From contig UQNQ01000021.1 in the NCBI GenBank assembly GCA_900542425.1, positions 1 to 28,865 of the forward strand: a stretch of DNA of 28,865 nucleotides, written 5' to 3'. The translations under genes and the position numbers were made by a program. Below, piece after piece: positions 22,768 through 28,865 of the stretch. The stretch comes from an uncultured Eubacteriales bacterium. Lineage in GTDB: Bacteria > Bacillota > Clostridia > Oscillospirales > CAG-272. Within the stretch, counting starts at the first letter, position 1; each line of letters starts with the position of its first letter. A model generated the notes under the pieces. That model ran no database searches. It saw nothing but the letters and a program-made list of their open reading frames with translations, and was not told the origin of the DNA.

Positions 22768-23253
22768 TTATTCTGCGATGACTTCGATGATGTCGCCTTT
22801 GGCAGTTTCTATTTCAACAAGCTTTCCGATGAATCCCTTTTCTACCAAGCCGAGAAGCTGGTTAAAATCAATATGCTTCATCATATTGTCTCCTGATGTG
22901 TCAAGAATTCCTATAGAGATTATTGCTTTCACGAGTGGAATGGGAAGTTGAAATCGCATTCTGTCTCCCTTTTTCGATTGAATGTTTACATATAGAATAA
23001 TATCGTCCGGATTTTTTCTTTGGTCTGATGGCTGAAGGGTGAGTTTTTGTTTTGTTTTGCCGAACAGTTCATCGATGGTAATGCCGAAGATATCCGCGAT
23101 ATCGGGTAGCGACATGATATCGGGACAGGAAAGATCGTTTTCCCATTTGGAAACAGCCTGAGGAGATACGCCGAGCTTATCTGCAAGTTCCTCTTGGGTG
23201 ATGCCTTTTTCTTTTCTTAATTCTGATATTTTCTTGCCGAGTGATAGAGACAT
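22768..23253 (-). CDS. Xre-family HTH regulator with a C-terminal SHOCT-like domain
   Basis: A 161-residue protein. Residues 5-60 are a classic Xre/Cro helix-turn-helix (KISELRKEKGITQEELADKL, then SPQAVSKWENDLSCPDIMSL). The C-terminal half (LYVNIQSKKGDRMRFQLPIPLVKAI ... IGKLVEIETAKGDIIEVIAE) resembles the SHOCT-like domain seen in YvlB/LiaX-type proteins, with paired beta strands and a helix ending in an acidic GD-x-IEV strand. Such proteins often sense envelope stress or regulate their own operon. AAAGGAGG stands before the ATG. The gene next downstream encodes a protein with a related beta motif. Inverted GGTTGAT repeats lie upstream. Confidence 0.8.
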   Translation of the reverse strand: MSLSLGKKISELRKEKGITQEELADKLGVSPQAVSKWENDLSCPDIMSLPDIADIFGITIDELFGKTKQKLTLQPSDQRKNPDDIILYVNIQSKKGDRMRFQLPIPLVKAIISIGILDTSGDNMMKHIDFNQLLGLVEKGFIGKLVEIETAKGDIIEVIAE

Positions 23254-23321
23254 GGTTTTTCCTCCTTTGATTTTGTTGCTTTTATTTTAACAGGTCATTC
23301 GACCGAAAAGAAGCGATGAAT

Positions 23322-23370
23322 GGTTGATGGTTATTAATCATTGGTTTATTTTTCTATCAACCAACGGTTG
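23322..23370. promoter_or_regulatory. GGTTGAT/ATCAACC inverted repeats upstream of the Xre gene
   Basis: GGTTGAT (23322-23328) is answered by ATCAACC (23356-23362), which itself forms CAACC-AAC-GGTTG (23358-23370). These may be binding sites for the Xre regulator or for control of the rightward operon. The -10 of the Xre gene may be TAAAAT in the reverse reading near 23285. Confidence 0.4.
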
Positions 23371-23455
23371 TTTAATCGATTTTATCATATCAAGTAACGG
23401 AAAATCAAGTAAAATACTGGCAAGAAGAAATAGAAATTTAAAAAATAATCTTTCT

Positions 23456-23488
23456 AATGCGGACATTCCATGTCCGCATTTCCTTTTA
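23456..23488 (+). terminator. Hairpin in the leader of the DNRLRE-RHS operon
   Basis: AATGCGGACAT (23456-23466) pairs with ATGTCCGCATT (23470-23480) around TCC, followed by TCCTTTTA. No rightward gene precedes it, so it would act as an attenuator or processing structure, unless the operon promoter lies downstream. A partial third copy of TCCGCAT occurs at about 23501. Confidence 0.55.
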
Positions 23489-23527
23489 TACTGTAATCGG
23501 TCCGCATAGACAGAAAGGAAATACAAT

Positions 23528-24670
23528 ATGGAACTTGGTATCATAAAACAAATCAGAGAAATTCGCGGGGAAGAAAATCCGGATATCGTGACCTTAAGCG
23601 GAAATCGCTATCAGATCGCAGTACGAGAGGAAGAAGCGATGGCGGCATATCTGTTCAGCACGCCAATCCGGCGCGCAAACAGCGGAATGCTTGTCGATTG
23701 CAGATGGCACACAAGAGGCGAGTATAAAGAAGCCTATGGCAGCACATCGGATTCGGTTATCCGTGTCACACAGAACCGAATTTTATTGGATAAGCCGAAA
23801 CGGTGTTTTACTTTGGCCTTTGATCCTTGTTTCGCAACTTTTTTAAGAGAAGGCCGAGAAGGGCAGCTTGTTTCTCCACGGATGAGAATCCGGGCAACGA
23901 CGAATGGGGTAATGGTCTGTGTCAAGCTTTTGGCGGGACAGACATTTACTGCGCGTCTGATATCCGATACACACAGCGAGGAGGTTCGCAAAAACAGTCA
24001 GTATTTGTCCTTTATGGATCGAAGATTCAAACCGGAAATGACAATTTCCTCTTTGTTTTTTCGGACGGAGGACAACGTTATCCGTCCGGTGAAACTGATA
24101 TCCGAGAAATTGGAGGATGATGTTTATCATTTGGAATGGAAGCCGGAAACCACGGAAGGCGGGACGCTTTTTTTTGAATACAATTTGTATGAGGACAAGC
24201 TAATACAGGACACCACGGTTTCCGATTTTCTTGCTTTCGAGAACAATGCATTCGGGAGCGTTGCTTTTGTCGGACATACACCTGAATACGGTGAACAGCG
24301 GCTTTATTCCAAGCTGATGCTGAATTATATGAGCGAGCATCTGTTTCGTGTGATACAGAGTGTAAGACTCTTTATACCAATGCTTGGAGTTTGTCCTGAA
24401 ATCGAAGCATATCGGATGGAGGAACGCTTTTGCAGCTTCGGTTCGACTTGGGAAAACAAAATTCCTTACGGTAAAGACAGACTTCCCGTTATACAGAGAG
24501 AGAACTATCTTATGATTGATCTTTCCGATTATGTAGGAAGACGAGGATGGATTCGGTATACCTATGGAATGCTGTTAAAAACCGCGCCGGAAACAATAGG
24601 ATACGGGGTGCTTGCTGCCGGTGACAGCTATGCGTTTCCGACAATTTTAGAAGTACGTTTTTTAAGATGA
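23528..24670 (+). CDS. Beta-rich protein with a C-terminal DNRLRE-like domain, partner of the RHS protein
   Basis: A 380-residue protein of unknown function with no signal peptide or membrane helix. The first 250 residues are strand-rich and show repeated hydrophobic and charged patterns (TLAFDPCFATFL, LFFEYNLYEDKLIQDTT). Residues 253-378 resemble the DNRLRE fold: RLYSKLMLNYM, IQSVRLFIPMLGVCPEIEAYRM, STWENKIPYG, LMIDLSDYVGR, then GYGVLAAGDSYAFPTILEVRF. A domain of the same type is found in the RHS protein encoded 25 bases downstream, so the two may assemble or share a binding target. AAAGGAA precedes the ATG. The function is open; a shell, adaptor or carbohydrate-binding role would fit. Confidence 0.75.
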   Translation: MELGIIKQIREIRGEENPDIVTLSGNRYQIAVREEEAMAAYLFSTPIRRANSGMLVDCRWHTRGEYKEAYGSTSDSVIRVTQNRILLDKPKRCFTLAFDPCFATFLREGREGQLVSPRMRIRATTNGVMVCVKLLAGQTFTARLISDTHSEEVRKNSQYLSFMDRRFKPEMTISSLFFRTEDNVIRPVKLISEKLEDDVYHLEWKPETTEGGTLFFEYNLYEDKLIQDTTVSDFLAFENNAFGSVAFVGHTPEYGEQRLYSKLMLNYMSEHLFRVIQSVRLFIPMLGVCPEIEAYRMEERFCSFGSTWENKIPYGKDRLPVIQRENYLMIDLSDYVGRRGWIRYTYGMLLKTAPETIGYGVLAAGDSYAFPTILEVRFLR

Positions 24671-24695
24671 AAAGATGGAATAGGAGATGAAAAAA

Positions 24696-27600
24696 ATGGA
24701 AAAGAAAAAACAAAAATGGATGATGGATGATATCCAGTATGAAAGAGAAGAGGAGCGTGCAGAGAGCCGAAAGGTTTATCAGATGAAAAATGGTCTGCGG
24801 ATGATGGTGCTGAGCGGTGAGCCTCTTCATTGCTGGAACACAAAAACCGGACGCTATGAGGAAATTGGAAACCGACTGGTTTCCGGAAAAGAAGGATTAA
24901 CCGGGAAAAGAGGGAACTTCCGTATTGGCTTGCCGGATGGCAAGGTGAATTTTGGAAAAGTAAGCGTCAAATGTGCGTCTTACGGTATTGAATGGGAGTA
25001 TATCGGCATGGAAGAGGAGGTTTCGGAAAACTTTTCCGAAACAAAGAAACTGCCTGTTCCGAGAATTGATTATTTGGATTCCAATCCTGCATATATGAAA
25101 AAAAGTTCCTCATCAAAATACGGAAGACATGCGGTCGTACAGTATCGCCGCATTGAGGACGGAATCGATCTTGAATATGAAGTGAAAAACCATGCGCTCA
25201 AAGAAAATATTATCATTCGGAAGTGCCGTGAGAGTTATACATTTTGTTTTCGTATGCGGGCGAAAAATCTGGAACCGTCTCTTCTGGCGGATGGAAGCGC
25301 GATAGAATTCTGTTCTGTAGGGGAGAAAAAGATGCTTTTCAGGATCCCCGCTCCGTATATGACAGATGCGGCGGACCGGAGAAGTGAAGCAGTTTTGTAT
25401 CGTTTGGATAAGACGAAGGATGGAGACTATATCTTCCGAATTTCAGCGGATGCAGCGTGGATCAACGACGCTGAAAGGACTTTGCCTGTGACAATTGATC
25501 CTTACTTGGAGTATGGAAACATCGGAAATGTACCTCTTCAGTATCAAAATACGATCGGGGGTTTTGAGGGAATTGCTACGGGCTTCAATGATGCTCTGGC
25601 GTGGGGAAGCCATTTGCTTGCGGATATTTCATGGATTCCTGCATCTGCAAAAATTTGCGGTGCAGTGCTGTCCCTCAGTCAAAAATTCTCTGGCGGAAAT
25701 GCCGACTTCTATTGGTGCTTGCAGTCTTTCCGGCAAACGATTGTCGAATCTCCGAAAGAGAACGGGCATGTTTATCATTTGGATGTAACGGAAACCGTTG
25801 AGGCTGCCAAGCAGGCTTGTGGTTCGGTCTGTGGCTTTACGCTAAGTCCCAAGACGTATGAAATCCCGGGAGGAACAGGAGGGGACGGATGCGGAGCATC
25901 CGGATGTACCGGAACAGGCGGCAGTGCGTGCTGTCCTGAGTCAGATTGTTCGAATCCGTGTATCGGAATCAATGCCGGAATCGAATTTTTTGGCAGCTCA
26001 GCCATGCTTCTGGTGTTATATACAGTAAGAGAACAATATGTCAGTGATCAGAGCCTTATTCCGGTAACACTGAGCGGTAGTTCCATGAACGGATATATCA
26101 ATCTGTTTACAGGAGATCTTTTGTATCAGCAGGAAGATATGCATTCAGGCGGAGCTGCGCTTCCGTTTGTGATTTCTCACTATTTTGATATCAATCAAAA
26201 AAACCGAAACGGTATTTACGGAAGAGGCTGGAATATTTCGCTCAATCAAGAGGTGGAAATACTGTCCGGTTATACTGCCGATGCTTGTTATACCGACGAG
26301 CAGGGCAAGAAACACTATTTTGTAACGGAAAATGGTGTGATGAAAGATACGGATGGACTGAACCTGACTCTCACGCGCAATATGACCGGATCTGTGATCT
26401 GTGACCGGAGCGGAGGTAAGCTCACATTCAATTCTCATGGTCAGCTGATTGAAATGGCGGACGCAAACGGCAACCGAATTCTCATCACCAGGGATGACGA
26501 AAGCCGTATTACACAGGTGCAGGACAGCGGTGGGCGAGGCGCAAGCCTTTATTATGTCAATGGAAAGCTGGACATGATAGGAGATCCGGTGGGACGCATG
26601 ATCCTTTATCGCTATGACGTATCGGGACATTTGATCGAAATCGAATATCCGGACGGCTCATCGGCGGAATTTACCTATGATGCAGCTCACCGCCTGATTT
26701 GTGCCAAAGAAAGAGACGATACGAAAACCGTTTATCAGTATTCTTCAGGTGACAAGGCTATAAGATGCGAACGATATGGCTCACAAGAAAGCATTGAGAC
26801 ATCAGAGCCGGAGGAATATATGAAAATCGATTACCGAAGTTCGCGTTCAACGGCGGTAACGGACAGAACCGGCATCCGGAAAGTCTATGTATTTGATGCA
26901 ACAGGGCGTGCGGAACTTGAATACGAAGATGTTCCGATGGAACTTGACGGTGAGGTTATCAGCGACCGTTTTCAGGTAACAGGCACGGTGCTTTATCGGT
27001 ATACAGAAAAAAAGCGTACTTTCGGAACGTCGGTTCGAACGGTGGAGAATTCCAATAATCTGATAAGCAACGGATCGTTTGAAGAAGGAAGTGAAAGCCC
27101 CTGGCAATTTGTCGGAAAACGCACGGTTATCTGCGGGCAGGCTGACGGAGACGGTATTGTCCAAACGAGTTCTGCAGATCAATCAACGGCATATCAAATT
27201 TCCGGTGTGCCATATATGGACAAATATCTGAAACAAAGGATACCTGCTTCACGAATTGCCCTGAATATTGGCGATACACTGATCCTGTCCGCGTGGGCGA
27301 AAGCGGATTCCGCTGCGACAGGAGACGATAGCAGTACGAAATTTGAGATCCGTGCCGAAACACGATATACGGACGGAACCGTAGAAGAGCAGAATGTGCG
27401 CTATGATTCACATTATCAAGGGTGGCAGTATGCAGCGCTTCCGATACGCATATCGCGGAGCAAGACGCTGTCTTCTATCACGGTATATCTGGATTATTCT
27501 CATAATCAGAATACTTGTCTGTTTGATAATGTTCGATTGGTAAACGCGCCGTCACAGAGTATAACGTATGAAGAAAATTTAAATGATACGGCTGTGATAT

Positions 27601-28865
27601 TCGGTACGGTGCAAACGGTGAAGGAACGTACAAGCATGCATGACGGGCTGTATACGGTAACAGAAGAAAAGAACAGTTCATATGACATTGTCCGGCACAC
27701 GGTAACCGATCTTGATGGAAATGAATTTGTCAGTGTGTTCGCTTATGATGACGCACATCATGTGATCCGCAGTCAAAATGAGCGGAAAATGATGACGGAG
27801 TATACGTATAACGAAAAAGGGATGCCGACGTCAAGCAAAAGCTATTATTGGGGAACTTTCAATCCGGACATTCAAAGAGAAACGGTCACGGCATCGGAAT
27901 ATTTTAAAAGCGAGACAAGCTATGAGAGCACGGGGGAATTTGCGATAGGAATCAGTGATGCGCGCTCTGAGGGAATCAAAACGCTGAACAGCTATAACAC
28001 GACAAAAGGATTGCTACTCAGCACGACGACACCGAATGGTCAAACAACCAGCTATACGTACGATGCGGCGACAGATTTGGTAACCAGTGTACGTGCGACG
28101 GTAGGAGAAGAGATGTATTCCGTATTGTACGGATATACAAATCGAAAGCTGTCGAGCATCACGCGCGGCGGATTTGCATACGGTTTCAGCTATGACGGGA
28201 TGGGCAGAACCAAAAAGGTAACGATTGCAGGGGAGGATTACACAGAGAATACCTATACGGTTGGCGAAACGACGACGGTGACGACAACCTACGCAAGCGG
28301 AGAAAAGATGACAGTGGAAACAGATCGCCATGACCAGCCGGTGAAGCGGATCTATGCGGACAAGGACGGAATGGAGACCGTCATTGCAGAAGGTGAATAT
28401 GATTCCCTTGGCAAGGCAATCAGAATACTTGACAAAACCTGCCAAAAAGAATATACTTATAGCTATGATGGATATGAGAACATAACGACGGAAACGATAA
28501 ACGGAGAAACTTTCAAGGAATATGAATATGACAGCCAGAATCGACTGTTAAAAACAGTATTCCACATAGGAAATGAAACGCAGACGTACCGGCCGATCTA
28601 TGAAAGAAGAGCGGCGGACGAGGCTGTTTATGCAGATAACGCGGTAGTGGGAGTGACGCTGGACGGGGCGTTTACCTCAAGGGCGGAGCAGGACTGCTAT
28701 GGGCGAGTGACGGAGAAGAAACTGACAATAGCGGGCAGTACGGAGGCATTGCTGGCGGAAAGCTATGGATATCTGGAAACCTCAGCGGGATTTGAGACAA
28801 GACTGACGGAGATGGTACAGGTATTGACGCGGCGAGTAAAAGGCGAGATAAAAGACACGCAGCGA
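24696..28865 (+). CDS. RHS/YD-repeat protein, N-terminal 1390 residues (runs off the window)
   Basis: One open frame runs from ATG 24696 to the last base, with no stop. Residues 1-260 are a charged N-terminal region without a signal peptide. At 261 the LPVTIDPYLEYG border opens a DNRLRE-like domain (to about 445), interrupted by a Gly-rich insert with six Cys (C399, C404, C412, C413, C418, C422). RHS/YD repeats follow (FTYDAAHRL, YTYNEKGMP, TYDAATDLV, FSYDGMGRT, YEYDSQNRL). Residues 788-950 interrupt them with a CBM-like beta sandwich (NLISNGSFEEG...CLFDNVRLV). Such proteins form a shell around a C-terminal toxin or effector, which here lies outside the window. TAGGAG lies nine bases before 24696; the ATG at 24687 overlaps it. 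Confidence 0.9.
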   Translation, partial: MEKKKQKWMMDDIQYEREEERAESRKVYQMKNGLRMMVLSGEPLHCWNTKTGRYEEIGNRLVSGKEGLTGKRGNFRIGLPDGKVNFGKVSVKCASYGIEWEYIGMEEEVSENFSETKKLPVPRIDYLDSNPAYMKKSSSSKYGRHAVVQYRRIEDGIDLEYEVKNHALKENIIIRKCRESYTFCFRMRAKNLEPSLLADGSAIEFCSVGEKKMLFRIPAPYMTDAADRRSEAVLYRLDKTKDGDYIFRISADAAWINDAERTLPVTIDPYLEYGNIGNVPLQYQNTIGGFEGIATGFNDALAWGSHLLADISWIPASAKICGAVLSLSQKFSGGNADFYWCLQSFRQTIVESPKENGHVYHLDVTETVEAAKQACGSVCGFTLSPKTYEIPGGTGGDGCGASGCTGTGGSACCPESDCSNPCIGINAGIEFFGSSAMLLVLYTVREQYVSDQSLIPVTLSGSSMNGYINLFTGDLLYQQEDMHSGGAALPFVISHYFDINQKNRNGIYGRGWNISLNQEVEILSGYTADACYTDEQGKKHYFVTENGVMKDTDGLNLTLTRNMTGSVICDRSGGKLTFNSHGQLIEMADANGNRILITRDDESRITQVQDSGGRGASLYYVNGKLDMIGDPVGRMILYRYDVSGHLIEIEYPDGSSAEFTYDAAHRLICAKERDDTKTVYQYSSGDKAIRCERYGSQESIETSEPEEYMKIDYRSSRSTAVTDRTGIRKVYVFDATGRAELEYEDVPMELDGEVISDRFQVTGTVLYRYTEKKRTFGTSVRTVENSNNLISNGSFEEGSESPWQFVGKRTVICGQADGDGIVQTSSADQSTAYQISGVPYMDKYLKQRIPASRIALNIGDTLILSAWAKADSAATGDDSSTKFEIRAETRYTDGTVEEQNVRYDSHYQGWQYAALPIRISRSKTLSSITVYLDYSHNQNTCLFDNVRLVNAPSQSITYEENLNDTAVIFGTVQTVKERTSMHDGLYTVTEEKNSSYDIVRHTVTDLDGNEFVSVFAYDDAHHVIRSQNERKMMTEYTYNEKGMPTSSKSYYWGTFNPDIQRETVTASEYFKSETSYESTGEFAIGISDARSEGIKTLNSYNTTKGLLLSTTTPNGQTTSYTYDAATDLVTSVRATVGEEMYSVLYGYTNRKLSSITRGGFAYGFSYDGMGRTKKVTIAGEDYTENTYTVGETTTVTTTYASGEKMTVETDRHDQPVKRIYADKDGMETVIAEGEYDSLGKAIRILDKTCQKEYTYSYDGYENITTETINGETFKEYEYDSQNRLLKTVFHIGNETQTYRPIYERRAADEAVYADNAVVGVTLDGAFTSRAEQDCYGRVTEKKLTIAGSTEALLAESYGYLETSAGFETRLTEMVQVLTRRVKGEIKDTQR

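Noticed and set aside
1..28865. CRISPR arrays, tRNA or rRNA genes, insertion sequences, phage genes
   Set aside because: No regular direct repeats, no cloverleaf with TTC-loop and anticodon stem, no rRNA core sequence, and no transposase or integrase motif were found on either strand.

Overview
The window looks like chromosome of an endospore-forming low-to-moderate GC Firmicute, most likely class Clostridia. The evidence is a complete spoIIAA-spoIIAB-sigF operon, a lexA gene behind a Gram-positive/clostridial-type SOS box, ylmH, many lipoproteins with Gram-positive lipoboxes, strong AAGGAGG-type ribosome sites and TTGACA-17-TATAAT promoters, a BspA-type leucine-rich-repeat surface protein and a large RHS/YD-repeat protein at the right end. 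No rRNA, tRNA, CRISPR array, insertion sequence or phage gene was seen.

Layout. 1-568 (-): the N-terminal part of an M14 zinc carboxypeptidase. 771-2281 (+): autoregulated lexA and a TIM-barrel isomerase-like gene. 2329-3876 (+): a lipoprotein carrying a trigger-factor-type FKBP module, with its own promoter and terminator. 4184-4863 (+): a flavodoxin-fold FMN reductase. 4982-6799 (+): a BspA-like LRR/Ig lipoprotein with an apparent ATT start. 6803-7045 (+): a free-standing promoter, small ORF and terminator unit. 7128-9113 (+): a secreted papain-fold cysteine peptidase and a lipoprotein. 9285-11869 (-): a Zn/Cd efflux operon (ArsR sensor, free HMA domain, P-type ATPase). 11979-14445 (-): a cell-envelope operon (membrane-anchored amidase, membrane-anchored SGNH hydrolase, DUF523 protein). 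14471-16100 (-): ylmH and rlmA. 16195-16805 (+): inorganic pyrophosphatase. 16839-18352 (-): membrane-anchored alpha/beta hydrolase and the tRNA methyltransferase mnmM, overlapping by 4 bases. 18507-19703 (+): a decayed V8-like protease followed by a lipoprotein. 19765-20719 (-): a fructosamine-kinase-family gene under a promoter that lies in a perfect 16-bp inverted repeat. 20826-22375 (-): the sporulation sigma-F operon. 22495-23253 (-): an Xre-type regulator and a short partner with a related beta domain. 23528-28865 (+): a beta-rich DNRLRE-like protein followed by a long RHS protein that runs off the window.

How the parts work together. The clear units are SOS control (lexA), metal-responsive efflux (CadC-like sensor with a split-off HMA chaperone domain), forespore-specific transcription (SpoIIAA/AB/SigF), RNA modification and translation (ylmH, rlmA, mnmM) and envelope remodelling (amidase, SGNH hydrolase, peptidases, lipoproteins). 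The least familiar parts are the lone small-transcript unit before the cysteine peptidase, the two-gene DNRLRE/RHS locus whose products show no signal peptide and whose RHS protein has a six-cysteine Gly-rich insert, and the Xre/short-partner pair. All calls come from reading the sequence; no database search was run.
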